NCBI RefSeq assembly: GCF_006546655.1
Contig: NZ_VIAQ01000006.1
Location: 124,001 to 188,000 of the forward strand
Origin: Methanolobus vulcani
Lineage (GTDB): Archaea; Halobacteriota; Methanosarcinia; Methanosarcinales; Methanosarcinaceae
Direction of reading: 5' to 3'
DNA length: 64,000 nt
Shown: piece after piece, positions 38,286 through 47,335 of the stretch
Numbering within the stretch: position 1 is the first letter of the stretch
Layout: every line of letters starts with the position of its first letter
Translations under genes and position numbers: made by a program
The notes under the pieces: model-generated
Databases searched by the model: none
What the model saw: only the letters and a program-made list of their open reading frames with translations
Told to the model about the DNA's origin: nothing

Positions 38286-39878
38286 TCAGGGCTTATAATC
38301 TGCTGCTTCCTTAAAGCGAATTGCAAGGAAGTCCTTCTCTAAGGATGAAAGGAACCAGCCTGCCTTTGGGCCTGAAGCCTGTCCAAGAACTGAGATATAT
38401 ATCGCCTTGAAGAGTTCCTTTGGATTTACTTCAAGTGAAGCTGAATCCGCATTAAGTGCATCAGCGATCATGGTGTTAAGTTCGGCACCTGCTTCCTTTG
38501 CGGAATATACAAGGTTGTGATAATCCTCACCATTCAGTTCACCACTCTTGTCGAGTATAGCTGATAAAGAACTGAGGAAAGCCCTCTGAAGATCATTGAG
38601 CTGTGAAGTGCTTACTGGAAGTTCTTCCTGGACACTGAATTTTGCATTGTCAGGAGCATACATCTCAAGCCAGTTGCCAACATTGTCAACAAGCCCACGT
38701 ATGCATTCCTCATTGCTGGTGTCGTATCCTGCTCTCTTCACTATATTCATGATCTTATCAAAGTCACCTGCAGCAACCTGATAGATTGTTGTCATGTGCT
38801 TGAATGGAATATCAGTGTGACAGAGTCCTGCTGCATGTGAAAGCTCTATCATCCTCTTATCGTAATCTGTTGCCTTGTCACTTGTTTGAAGGCGCTCAAA
38901 CTCATCCACAAGTGTGAGAAGCGGTAATGCAGGGTCGAACCTGATGTGCTTTTCAGGTTTTGTACGGATGATAAGGTAACGCAGTACCTCAGGTGGCACC
39001 ACCTTGAGCATATCTTCAATTGAAACAACAACACCTGTTGATGATGACATTGCACCTTTCTGACCAAGCATGATCCATTCATAGACTATTGGATGTGGTG
39101 CCTCATAGCCGAAAATATCTCTGGTAATATCAACACCGGTATCATATGAACCGCCTCTTGAAGCGTGGTCCTTGCCGAATGGTTCAACGGTAACACCAAG
39201 AGCCTTCCACCTTGCAGGCCAGTCAACACGCCAGGTAAGCTTTCCGCCGCCCTTCATTGGGACTGTGCCCTTGCTTCCGCATGAACACTCATAGTCCACT
39301 GTTTCAGCATCAAGATCAAAACCTGTTACTGTAGTAGTGTTTACCTTTCCACAGTCATTGCATATCGGGTTGAACGGGTTCCATGTATCTACCGGAGTCT
39401 TACCGGATTTCTTCTGCAAGATTACTGCGATCTCATCCTTTTTCACAAGAGCTTGCTTGATAGCTTCTACGTAGACACCTTCCTTGTAAAGCTCATCTGC
39501 CCTGTAGACCTTTGGGTGGATTCCCAGGTGTTCAAGAGCTGCAAGGAATGGCTCAAGGAAGTGTTCGGAATAATTCTTATGCTTACCGCATGGGCATGGA
39601 ATCTCTGAAAGTGGTTTGCCTACGTGTGGCGCATAACTTTCGTCCAGGAAAGGATAAACCTTTCTTAATGGGTCGTATGTGTCTGCAATGTAGATAAACT
39701 CGACATTAGCCCCTTTGTCTTGAAGAGCCCTGAATGCTACATCTGCAGTTACGACCTCGCGCATGTTACCAATATGAATGTGACCTGAGGGTGTGATGCC
39801 TGTTGCAACAAGGTGCTTCTTGCCTTTTGCCAGCACCTCGTCTGCGATGACATCTGCCCAATGTGTAATATCTGCCAT
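38286..39878 (-). CDS. lysK: Class I lysyl-tRNA synthetase
   Basis: Charges tRNA-Lys with lysine. At 530 residues it is a class I (LysK) enzyme: HIGH-type motif HIHIGNM at about 33-39 and KMSKS-type MSSSTG near 280. Zinc-type cysteines occur in CPCG, CNDC and CSCG segments. The C-terminal helical anticodon domain is complete. GGTGA precedes the ATG. Some Methanosarcinaceae carry both class I and class II LysRS; only class I is in this window. Confidence 0.97.
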   Translation of the reverse strand: MADITHWADVIADEVLAKGKKHLVATGITPSGHIHIGNMREVVTADVAFRALQDKGANVEFIYIADTYDPLRKVYPFLDESYAPHVGKPLSEIPCPCGKHKNYSEHFLEPFLAALEHLGIHPKVYRADELYKEGVYVEAIKQALVKKDEIAVILQKKSGKTPVDTWNPFNPICNDCGKVNTTTVTGFDLDAETVDYECSCGSKGTVPMKGGGKLTWRVDWPARWKALGVTVEPFGKDHASRGGSYDTGVDITRDIFGYEAPHPIVYEWIMLGQKGAMSSSTGVVVSIEDMLKVVPPEVLRYLIIRTKPEKHIRFDPALPLLTLVDEFERLQTSDKATDYDKRMIELSHAAGLCHTDIPFKHMTTIYQVAAGDFDKIMNIVKRAGYDTSNEECIRGLVDNVGNWLEMYAPDNAKFSVQEELPVSTSQLNDLQRAFLSSLSAILDKSGELNGEDYHNLVYSAKEAGAELNTMIADALNADSASLEVNPKELFKAIYISVLGQASGPKAGWFLSSLEKDFLAIRFKEAADYKP

Positions 39879-40086
39879 GATTTCACCGATCTATGATGAG
39901 AATATTGTAATGTCCGGATGCTCCGGAGTCAGTAACCTTAGATGATTGTTACTATTATAATCTTTGCTTAACAGAAAAATCCTGATAGGAATCTTATAAG
40001 AGTATTTTGTCCGTTTACGGACAGATTCTTATCACATATAAAGTCAACACGAAAAGTATTAATAAAAAATTACTGTTCATTTTATT

Positions 40087-40311
40087 ATGACCCGTATTAC
40101 CGAAAATATGCATAGGATCTCATTAAGCGCCTCAGAAGATATTTTCAACATGAAAAACCAGCGCGATCCGGAGAGCAATGAGCTCTGGCCATTCCTTGTA
40201 GTCCATGCAAATCATGCCACCATCAACAAGGAAGTTGTAGTATATGACGAAGAGGGTGTGTATCAGGTATATACGAAAAATGTCATGTCTGAACTGAAAA
40301 AGATACAATAA
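40087..40311 (+). CDS. Small hypothetical protein
   Basis: A 74-residue protein with no recognised family. It has an amphipathic helical start, a central strand pair (LWPFLVVHANHATINKEVVVYDEEGVYQVYTKNV) and a helical end. No ribosome site is visible, but a TATA-like stretch lies about 40 bases upstream, so a near-leaderless message is possible. It is convergent with the CDIN1-like nuclease gene. Confidence 0.5.
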   Translation: MTRITENMHRISLSASEDIFNMKNQRDPESNELWPFLVVHANHATINKEVVVYDEEGVYQVYTKNVMSELKKIQ

Positions 40312-40326
40312 AATGCTGGAAAATGA

Positions 40327-41112
40327 TTACCAGTATGTCTTGAAGTTCAGAAGTTCTTCTATGGTATCGCGGTCCTTATTGAAGAACCTGTAATCTTTTA
40401 TCAGATTCCCATTGTAACTAAGCGAATCTATATAACCGTACCAGTAGACGATCATACCGGTGCCGTAATTCTCTTCGTATTCCCTGAACTGCTTTTTAAT
40501 ATAATATTCGTGCTCTTTCTCATCACCAAAAAGAGCCTTGCTTTCTATCCAGAAAATATCGATTCCATCGATCACAATCTCTGAATCCAGCAGAAAATCA
40601 GGAGTTTTTGAAAAGCCTTCATCCCTCAGGTCATTTTCTGACCTGTAGGTTATTTCGTGTTCATCAAGCCACTCTGCAAGAATAGACTCTCCCATTTCAC
40701 CTTTCTCTGCATGAAGCGCATGAGCTTTGGGAGAGAAAAAGAAATCGGATTCCATGGCTGCAATTATTTCTCTTTTAAGACGGCCATCAGGCTGGTCATC
40801 AAGATTCCTGATAAAGCCTTTCTTGGGAATACCCATTTCCTTAAGCAGCATGGAAACTATAAGAGTTGCAGGAATATCATTCTTCTTCGCTATTTCAATA
40901 ATGCTTTTTCCTTTCTTCCACTGCCTCAGATGCCTTGGAGACTTATTCTTTACCCTGGAGAAATTTCTCTTGACCTTTGTAACGGTTTTCTGATTCAATA
41001 TTGAATGGAGAGTACCTATGGGCTGCGAGAACTTACGTGACAATTTCTTCACGTCATCTACACTCTCAAGGCTTTCGTATATTTTATTGTAGGTCTCAAT
41101 ATCCATTCTCAT
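40327..41112 (-). CDS. TPD-motif nuclease, CDIN1 (C15orf41) homologue
   Basis: A 261-residue protein with an N-terminal pair of helix-turn-helix units (about 18-50 and 60-95) and a C-terminal PD-(D/E)xK nuclease domain. Catalytic candidates are Glu142 (GESILAEWL), Asp172 in the diagnostic Thr-Pro-Asp (SKTPDFLL), and Glu190/Lys192 (WIESKALFGD). The human homologue is CDIN1, mutated in congenital dyserythropoietic anaemia type I. The ATG overlaps the end of the endonuclease III-like gene by 17 bases, suggesting a shared DNA-repair unit. Confidence 0.88.
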   Translation of the reverse strand: MRMDIETYNKIYESLESVDDVKKLSRKFSQPIGTLHSILNQKTVTKVKRNFSRVKNKSPRHLRQWKKGKSIIEIAKKNDIPATLIVSMLLKEMGIPKKGFIRNLDDQPDGRLKREIIAAMESDFFFSPKAHALHAEKGEMGESILAEWLDEHEITYRSENDLRDEGFSKTPDFLLDSEIVIDGIDIFWIESKALFGDEKEHEYYIKKQFREYEENYGTGMIVYWYGYIDSLSYNGNLIKDYRFFNKDRDTIEELLNFKTYW

Positions 41113-41728
41113 TCAAATCCTTCAGAATACATTCATTACATCTTTTTTTGCCACAATAGGCTTTTGAATATTCAACTATGAGGGCGTGGTATTCCTTATA
41201 GATATCTACGTTTTCGGGAAGTTCAGCCTCAAACCTTTGCTGTAACTGCATATAGTTGCCCTCAATGCCAATGCACTTCATCATTCGGGTCGTATAAGCA
41301 TCTATAACGAACTTTGGTTTGTTGGCAGCATAAAGCACTATGCTGTCAGCAGTTTCATTACCAACTCCTTTGAGCGACAGTATGGTTTTCCTGAGTTCCA
41401 TCACAGACCGGGAAAAAATATTTACCATACCATTTTCTGCAAAATAAGTTGCCATGCCCTTTAATCTTGAAGCTTTTTGCCGGTAGAAACCGCAACACCG
41501 CACAAGTTCCTCTATAAGCTCGGTATCAGCTTCAGCAAGAGATTCTACTTCCAGAAGACCATGCTCCTTTAAGCCCTCTATAGCTTTTTCCACATTGGTC
41601 CATTTTGTCTGCTGGGTAAGCATAGCCCCGATTACAACTTCAAAAGCCGTATCTGCCGGCCACCAGTATTGTGGTCCAAGTTCATCAAGAAGCAGATCAT
41701 ATACCCTGCAAAGTATTCCAGCCGTCAT
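41096..41728 (-). CDS. Endonuclease III-related HhH-GPD glycosylase
   Basis: A 210-residue DNA glycosylase-like protein (COG2231 type). The hairpin-helix-hairpin LKGVGNETADS and catalytic Asp143 (FVIDAYTTR) are present. The Lys of endonuclease III (LPGVGxKTA) is Glu125 here, so no beta-lyase activity is expected. The iron-sulfur motif is reduced: Cys192, Cys197, Cys200 without a fourth Cys. A mono-functional base-removing enzyme is likely. The gene overlaps the CDIN1-like nuclease start. Confidence 0.87.
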   Translation of the reverse strand: MTAGILCRVYDLLLDELGPQYWWPADTAFEVVIGAMLTQQTKWTNVEKAIEGLKEHGLLEVESLAEADTELIEELVRCCGFYRQKASRLKGMATYFAENGMVNIFSRSVMELRKTILSLKGVGNETADSIVLYAANKPKFVIDAYTTRMMKCIGIEGNYMQLQQRFEAELPENVDIYKEYHALIVEYSKAYCGKKRCNECILKDLNENGY

Positions 41729-41743
41729 GACATTTCAGAAGAG

Positions 41744-42235
41744 TTAGTCCCAGAACTTTTCCTCATAATCTTCAGGAAGATCCAGATCCATCAATTCATC
41801 CAGAGACTTTCTCTTTTTTTCTTCCTTTTGATCATCTTTGCGAGCTTCAAAAACCGTGGTATCCTTATCATTTACCACTACCTCCTCCTGACAAACAGGA
41901 GACATCGGTTCTTTTGGAGGAAGACCGGCAATCTCTGTGGGAGCTTCTGCAGGAACTGGCTGGCGTTGAAGATGTTGACGCCTTTCTGTACTTTGTTCTG
42001 GTTCAGGCCAGGATTTTCTTTCTACAGGAGCTTTCTTTTGAAGCTTCATGCGTGTACTTTCAGCATAGGTATCTTCCATAGGAGTGGACCTTGAAAGCTC
42101 TTTGTGGGTTGAGCGGTACCCTATTACACATTGTTCGTCCCCGGTACGCCAGTCTACTACGTAAAGGTGGCAGGCTTTTTTCTTACACTGGGAAACTCCG
42201 TCTTTGGGACAAACATCGGGTAACGTCATTATCAA
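41744..42235 (-). CDS. Hypothetical protein with Cys-rich N-terminus and disordered tail
   Basis: A 163-residue protein. Residues 1-45 hold four cysteines (DVCPKDG, QCKKKACHLY, EQCVIGY) that could bind zinc or an iron-sulfur cluster. The rest is Pro/Gln/Glu/Lys-rich and probably disordered, ending in an acidic LDLPEDYEEKFWD segment that could dock to a partner. It lies between prs and the glycosylase gene in one orientation (gaps of about 15-18 bases). No family recognised. Confidence 0.65.
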   Translation of the reverse strand: MIMTLPDVCPKDGVSQCKKKACHLYVVDWRTGDEQCVIGYRSTHKELSRSTPMEDTYAESTRMKLQKKAPVERKSWPEPEQSTERRQHLQRQPVPAEAPTEIAGLPPKEPMSPVCQEEVVVNDKDTTVFEARKDDQKEEKKRKSLDELMDLDLPEDYEEKFWD

Positions 42236-42253
42236 ACCTCAATATATTAATGT

Positions 42254-43102
42254 TCAGATACTTCTTAAAGCATTGGCTATAAGAGGTGCCACACTGACAC
42301 AACTCTGCACCTTTTCTATTGTGTCGGTAGCTATAATATCTTTTACCCCTGCGTTGTACAGGCGAAGCACCGCATTTCTTGCAAGAACCGGATGCACACA
42401 TGCAAGGTAGACATCCTTTGCTCCCTGTGATTTCAGCAGTTTGATAGATTCAGCCATAGTTCCACCGGTTGCAATCATGTCATCGATAATTATAATATCC
42501 CTGTTCATTACATCGACATTCTTTGCCTTGATAGTAACTGAATCACCGGAATGTCTTGTCTTTTCAAGGTAATCGTACTCCAGTCCGACATCAGCAGCTG
42601 TGTTCTCTGCAAGAGCTATTGCACCCTTATCAGGTGAGACGATGAGAGGGTTGCACAGGTTCAGTGACCTGATGTGATAACCCAGAAGACGTGAAGCATC
42701 CAGATCGAATGCATCGGCATTGAAATAATTCAGAACACTTGATTCATGTATATTTACTGTGAAGATCCTGTCAGCGTTAATTGTCCTTGCGATAGCTCTT
42801 GCGGTAATTGGCTCACCGCTTTTGAACTTTTTATCCTGCCTGGCATAGCCCATGTATGGTATAACCACATTGATGACAGGTGAATCCTCACAGGCATCAA
42901 TAAGCTGTAATAATGCTACAAGATCAGAATCCGTTGTTGTACTCTGAATAATAGTAACTTCATCCACATCCTCATCAAGTATGCGAGAATATAGCTCCCC
43001 ATCCGGAAATTTTGTGAAGTCACATACAGTAGGCTCAATATTAAGTTCTCTTGCAACCCTTGATGAAAGAGCCTGGGATGCTGGTCCTCCTATAATTTTC
43101 AA
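42254..43102 (-). CDS. prs: Ribose-phosphate pyrophosphokinase
   Basis: Makes PRPP from ribose 5-phosphate and ATP, feeding purine, pyrimidine, histidine and (in methanogens) methanopterin-related pathways. At 282 residues it is the short archaeal type. Motifs: GEPITARAIA, the IVSPDKGAI metal region, and the PRPP loop DIIIIDDMIATGGT. The start is TTG with GAGGT 7 bases upstream. It heads a run of minus-strand genes toward the glycosylase. Confidence 0.96.
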   Translation of the reverse strand: MKIIGGPASQALSSRVARELNIEPTVCDFTKFPDGELYSRILDEDVDEVTIIQSTTTDSDLVALLQLIDACEDSPVINVVIPYMGYARQDKKFKSGEPITARAIARTINADRIFTVNIHESSVLNYFNADAFDLDASRLLGYHIRSLNLCNPLIVSPDKGAIALAENTAADVGLEYDYLEKTRHSGDSVTIKAKNVDVMNRDIIIIDDMIATGGTMAESIKLLKSQGAKDVYLACVHPVLARNAVLRLYNAGVKDIIATDTIEKVQSCVSVAPLIANALRSI

Positions 43103-43192
43103 ATAATTTACCTCTTTAAGATTTAATTAATATTAATTTAGGATAATTGATTAGAATGATTTGAATGATTTCTAATGCATCCCTCAAATACA

Positions 43193-43669
43193 TTAGTTTT
43201 GGTTCATTTTGACTTTCTCAAGAACCTTTATATTTTGAATACCAGTGGCAGGATAATTGCCAGTCTCATCTTTCTCTGCAGACTTGACCATGTCCCACAC
43301 AGTAAGCAGGGCAACTGAGACACCTGTAAGTGCCTCCATCTCAACACCGGTTTTTCCGACAGAACGAACCTCTACAGTTGCACGAACAATGTTCCCATAA
43401 ATTAAAAAATCTACATCCACTTTGGTAATTGGAATCTGGTGACACATAGGAATAAGTTCCGGAGTCTTCTTCACCGCAAGAATTGAAGCCACGCGCGCGG
43501 TGGAAAGCACATTACCTTTTTCAACGCTACCTGTGCGTATCTTCTCAATAGTCGCATCATTAAGGACAATTTCCCCGGAAGCTATTGCCTTTCTCACAAT
43601 TATGTCCTTTTTACTGATGTCCACCATGACCGCACGGTCGTTCTCGATATGTGTGAATGTAGCTTCCAA
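43193..43669 (-). CDS. moaC: Cyclic pyranopterin monophosphate synthase
   Basis: Second step of molybdopterin/tungstopterin biosynthesis, after MoaA. The 158-residue protein has IPMCHQIPIT and MEALTGVSVALLTVWDM signatures with the catalytic residues. The start is TTG after GGTGAT. The cofactor is needed by formylmethanofuran dehydrogenase and by the aldehyde oxidoreductase at 17.2 kb. It follows the small 60-residue gene and nnr on the same strand, 13 bases after the former. Confidence 0.96.
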   Translation of the reverse strand: MEATFTHIENDRAVMVDISKKDIIVRKAIASGEIVLNDATIEKIRTGSVEKGNVLSTARVASILAVKKTPELIPMCHQIPITKVDVDFLIYGNIVRATVEVRSVGKTGVEMEALTGVSVALLTVWDMVKSAEKDETGNYPATGIQNIKVLEKVKMNQN

Positions 43670-43682
43670 TTAATCACCGTTT

Positions 43683-43865
43683 TTAATCAATTCTAATATT
43701 TTGTCTCTGCAGGTAATCCTCAATAGTAGTATTTAGTTGTTCTTTCAGACTGCGTGCCTCATCAAGTGTGAGTTTGAGTATTTCCTCATCCTTGCCATGA
43801 CTGACAATGACACGTATCCACTTTCTTTCAATATCCACACTGAGTTTTCTACTTTCTCGCTCCAT
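43683..43865 (-). CDS. Small conserved hypothetical protein
   Basis: A 60-residue protein made of two beta strands (RKLSVDIERKWIRVIVSH) and a long helix (TLDEARSLKEQLNTTIEDYL). I recognise no family. Translation is coupled: its ATG shares a base with the nnr stop (TAATG), and GGTG lies upstream. It sits between nnr and moaC in one likely operon. Confidence 0.65.
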   Translation of the reverse strand: MERESRKLSVDIERKWIRVIVSHGKDEEILKLTLDEARSLKEQLNTTIEDYLQRQNIRID

Positions 43866-45343
43866 TATAATACACCTAATATAACATCGGTTATCCGGGC
43901 AATTATATCTGTCGCAAGCAACCCGTTCCCTTTTTCCTCAAATGCAAGGTCACCGGCTGCCCCACTGATGAAAACCGCACAGGATGCAGCATCCATAGCA
44001 TCGTTTACTGCAAAGAGAGCACCGGTTATACCAGTAAGAACATCACCAGTTCCTCCAACAGTCATTCCGGCATTGCCTGTCCTGTTAAGCCGGGTAACTG
44101 AGCCATTAGAAATTATATCGGTTTTTCCCTTGAGAACAAGAGTGACATCTTTTTCAGAAGCAAAACTGCTGACAACATCCTTTTTAGAATCAAGTTCCTT
44201 TGGAATTTCAGAACCTGACAGACGTGAGAACTCAGCTGAATGTGGCGTCAGGATGAATTTACCCTCACTTTCTAGGGGTAGTTTCAACCCAAAAAGCGCG
44301 TCTGCATCAACAACAGCTTTCCTGCATAGAGGCAAAAGCTGTTCTACAGTGTCCAGAGTTTCTTTCTCCCTGCCAAGACCCGGACCAATTACAGCAACAT
44401 TATGAGTTTCTATGAGGTTTTTAAGAACTGGAATGTTTGAAGGATTTAATCTGTCACCTTCAAGTGGTATTACTATGAGATTTGGTGAAAATGAAGCAAC
44501 AATATCAGCAACATTTTCCGGTACTGCAACTGTTACAATATCAGCACCGGTTCGAAGTGCTGCCATGGTTGCAAGGGCTGGAGCACCATAGTAAGCGCCG
44601 CCGCCAATTATCAAGACTCGTCCTGAATTGCCTTTGTGGGAATCCCTGTTCCTATGTACAAGAGACATAAGATCACCCATCCCCACATATTCTTCTGCAT
44701 CCTTGCAAACACCTATTGGAGCAACTATTACCTGACCCGCGTACTTTTCAGAACCTGGAATTTCAAGACCTGTTTTCATCCTGTGGAATGTGATAGTTAT
44801 ATCCGCAACCACGCTTTTTACTACCTCTTCACCATCCAGATCATATCCCGATGGGGAGTCTACAGAAATAATGTATGAATTTGAGGAATTTATTAAGTCA
44901 ATTGCAGTAGATTCAGGTTCTCTTGGAGCACCTTTTATTCCTGAACCAAGTACCCCATCAACAATGATGTCACTATCCTTCCATCCTGCATATTTTTCAA
45001 GTTCTTTTGAATCTGCTATTTCTTTTAGTTCTGTAAGACCGCTGTAACTGAGAAGAGAAAAGTTCTGTCTGGATTCTTCTGTCCTTATGCGGGAAGAGTT
45101 ACCAAGAAGTATCAGTCTTACCTCATAGTTCTCGTTCATCGCCAGATGACGTGCAGCAACAAAAGTATCTCCTCCATTATTTCCCCTGCCTGCAACAAAA
45201 AGGACTTTACCGGAACTGATCTTTGAAATTATCTCCCGGGCAATGGCAGCACCGGCATTTTCCATAAGCTGCACAGGGCTTAAGCCAATGTATGCGCAAT
45301 TAGCATCAATAGCCCGCATTTTTGAAGATGTGACAGAAAACAT
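43865..45343 (-). CDS. nnr: Bifunctional NAD(P)H-hydrate epimerase/dehydratase
   Basis: Repairs damaged NAD(P)H hydrates. At 492 residues, the N-terminal YjeF/NnrE epimerase (about 1-210) has VAGRGNNGGDTFVAARHL and DGVLGSG. The C-terminal ribokinase-fold dehydratase NnrD (about 220-492) has VIGPGLGRE, LTPHSAEFSRL and the catalytic GNAGMTVGGTGDVLTGI. It dehydrates with ADP or ATP. It is divergent from the TrkA-N/DHH gene. Confidence 0.96.
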   Translation of the reverse strand: MFSVTSSKMRAIDANCAYIGLSPVQLMENAGAAIAREIISKISSGKVLFVAGRGNNGGDTFVAARHLAMNENYEVRLILLGNSSRIRTEESRQNFSLLSYSGLTELKEIADSKELEKYAGWKDSDIIVDGVLGSGIKGAPREPESTAIDLINSSNSYIISVDSPSGYDLDGEEVVKSVVADITITFHRMKTGLEIPGSEKYAGQVIVAPIGVCKDAEEYVGMGDLMSLVHRNRDSHKGNSGRVLIIGGGAYYGAPALATMAALRTGADIVTVAVPENVADIVASFSPNLIVIPLEGDRLNPSNIPVLKNLIETHNVAVIGPGLGREKETLDTVEQLLPLCRKAVVDADALFGLKLPLESEGKFILTPHSAEFSRLSGSEIPKELDSKKDVVSSFASEKDVTLVLKGKTDIISNGSVTRLNRTGNAGMTVGGTGDVLTGITGALFAVNDAMDAASCAVFISGAAGDLAFEEKGNGLLATDIIARITDVILGVL

Positions 45344-45459
45344 AGTTACCTATTTATTCCTTAGTTTGCATTGTATTTATCAGTTGATGTATTATTTCTG
45401 TAATTTTATTGAAAATTGTTTTATGCAAATATGATTCTTAACCAGATGGAGGTTATTCT

Positions 45460-46929
45460 ATTAACAACGTTGCAAAGGAGATTAACGCAACTGACAAAAC
45501 TAAGATCAAGCCCACATACCTTATTCTTGGTAGTGGCAGTTTTGGATTTGCATTAGCCAAGGAACTCAGGGAACTTGACAAAGAGCTTATTATCATCGAT
45601 AAGGATGAGCAGAAGGTTGAAACACTGCGTGAGGAAGCATATGAAGCTGTGGTTGGTGATGTTAGCGACCCGAACCTTTTTGACACAATCAACACCAAGA
45701 ACCTTGCAGGTATCCTTATACTGAGTTCTGATCCAAAGGCAAACAAAATAGCCCTCAAAAATATCAGGGAAAAAGTGTCATCAGATATCTATTCTGTAGT
45801 TAGGGCTCCTGATGTAATCAATATGCAGGAGATGGAAACCCTTGGAGCAGACCTTGTGATCATGCCTCCAAGAATGGTGGCAAAGTCTCTTTCAAGATCA
45901 CTTGAACGTGCAGAGGCAATGCGCAGAGGTAACAAACTTACCCAGTGGTTTGAGGCAAATAAAGGAAAAAAGCTTGGAATTGTGGTTCATGACAACCCGG
46001 ACCCTGATGCTATATCCAGTGCTCTTGCCCTGAAAACCATTGCATCATCTTTCAATGTTCTTGCAGATATCATATACCATGGAGAGATAGGACATCAGGA
46101 AAACAAGGCTTTTGTGAACCTGCTTGGAATTGATCTTTACAGATCGGAAGATGTCGGATTTACAAATTACGAGAACCTTGCACTGGTTGATTGTTCAACG
46201 CCAGGTGCTAATAACTCACTTCCAGCTGATACTCGCGTGAATATTATTATAGACCACCATCCTCTTCCTGATGCAGACATCGATGCAGACTTTATAGATA
46301 TCAGGCCACACGTAGGAGCTGCTGCTACTATTCTTACGAAATACCTGCAGGAACTCAATATTGATATTGACAGTGAGCTTGCTACAGCACTGCTCTACGG
46401 TATAAGGACAGACACTCTTGACTTCAAGAGAAATACCGATTCATCAGACCTTTCTGCAGCTTCATATCTCTATCCGGTATCTGACCATGATATACTGGAA
46501 CAACTAGAACGTCCTTCAATGTCAATTGAAACCCTGGACGTCCTGGGTGAAGCCATTAACAGCAGACAGGTAGTAGGAAGCTATTTGCTCTCCAATGTGG
46601 GAAGTATCCGTAACAGAGATACGTTGCCACAGGCAGCTGATTACCTGCTTAACCTTGAAGGTATTTCAACGTCGATCGTATTCGGAGTTACTGAAGAGAA
46701 GATCTACATCTCCGGACGCAGTAACGATATCAGGGTCAATCTCGGAGATATCATGAAAAGAGCCTTCGGAGAAGATGCTGGTGGTGGACATGCAACCGCT
46801 GCAGCCGCACAGATCCCTCTGGGAGTTTTCAGTGTATCTAAAGACCGCCAGACACTATTAAGACTTGTAAATGAAGCTGTCGTTAAAAGATTCCTGGCAG
46901 CTGTTGGTGTGGAAGAGACCGACGAATAA
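45460..46929 (+). CDS. TrkA-N/DHH-DHHA1 phosphoesterase fusion, apparent ATT start
   Basis: A 489-residue protein if read from ATT at 45460. A Rossmann NAD-binding TrkA-N domain (LILGSGSFGFALAKEL at about 22, then IIIDKDEQKV) is fused to a DHH domain (HDNPDPDAISSALAL and IIDHHPLPDADI) and a DHHA1 domain (GGGHATAAAA). DHH proteins cleave nanoRNA or cyclic dinucleotides. Between the in-frame TAA at 45439 and a GTG at 45649 there is no ATG, GTG or TTG, yet the Rossmann core lies there. GGAGGT (45448-45453) is 6 bases before ATT, which I take as the start. Confidence 0.85.
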   Translation: MNNVAKEINATDKTKIKPTYLILGSGSFGFALAKELRELDKELIIIDKDEQKVETLREEAYEAVVGDVSDPNLFDTINTKNLAGILILSSDPKANKIALKNIREKVSSDIYSVVRAPDVINMQEMETLGADLVIMPPRMVAKSLSRSLERAEAMRRGNKLTQWFEANKGKKLGIVVHDNPDPDAISSALALKTIASSFNVLADIIYHGEIGHQENKAFVNLLGIDLYRSEDVGFTNYENLALVDCSTPGANNSLPADTRVNIIIDHHPLPDADIDADFIDIRPHVGAAATILTKYLQELNIDIDSELATALLYGIRTDTLDFKRNTDSSDLSAASYLYPVSDHDILEQLERPSMSIETLDVLGEAINSRQVVGSYLLSNVGSIRNRDTLPQAADYLLNLEGISTSIVFGVTEEKIYISGRSNDIRVNLGDIMKRAFGEDAGGGHATAAAAQIPLGVFSVSKDRQTLLRLVNEAVVKRFLAAVGVEETDE

Positions 46930-47173
46930 CTCTTCCGTTGCTGTTTTTTAATATGGTGTGCTGCAACATATATATTAATGTGTATAGATTGTGGAATATA
47001 TTATGCATTATGCACTACATGATGTGCATATATTGCTCTGTTTGTTGAGCCAAGTAGTGTCTACGATTTAATGACATCATCGTTACCCACAACATACCTG
47101 ATGCCAAACATACAGATAATATCCATATGACCATACAAACGAATACAAGAGCTTACGTATTAAAGCACATAAT
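46930..47173. other. Gene-free A/T-rich spacer
   Basis: Nothing recognisable is encoded. The stretch is A/T-rich and has several ATGCAT/TGTGCAT-like elements (for example near 47002-47030) and TATATTAA stretches that could be promoters. It may be the decayed upstream part of the short open frame that follows. Confidence 0.3.
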
Positions 47174-47314
47174 ATGTATGCCCTTACAAAAGAATACAAA
47201 AAATACTGCGCAATATTCAATTCACACGTCCATCACAACAAAGAAATAGACAGATCTACGCAGAAACTTTTAGAGAGATGCATGGGATTGTCCTACCCTA
47301 TAGATGATAAATGA
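47174..47314 (+). CDS. Possible small protein or gene remnant
   Basis: A 46-codon frame starts MYALTKEYKKYCAIFN and ends LSYPIDDK. The residue mix looks protein-like (charged helix, Cys, aromatic residues), and the same frame stays open 54 bases further upstream without a start codon. There is no ribosome site and no family match. It is either a short real gene or the end of a decayed one; it ends 22 bases before the YkgJ gene. Confidence 0.3.
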   Translation: MYALTKEYKKYCAIFNSHVHHNKEIDRSTQKLLERCMGLSYPIDDK

Positions 47315-47335
47315 TCAGAACATTCAGATAAGCAG

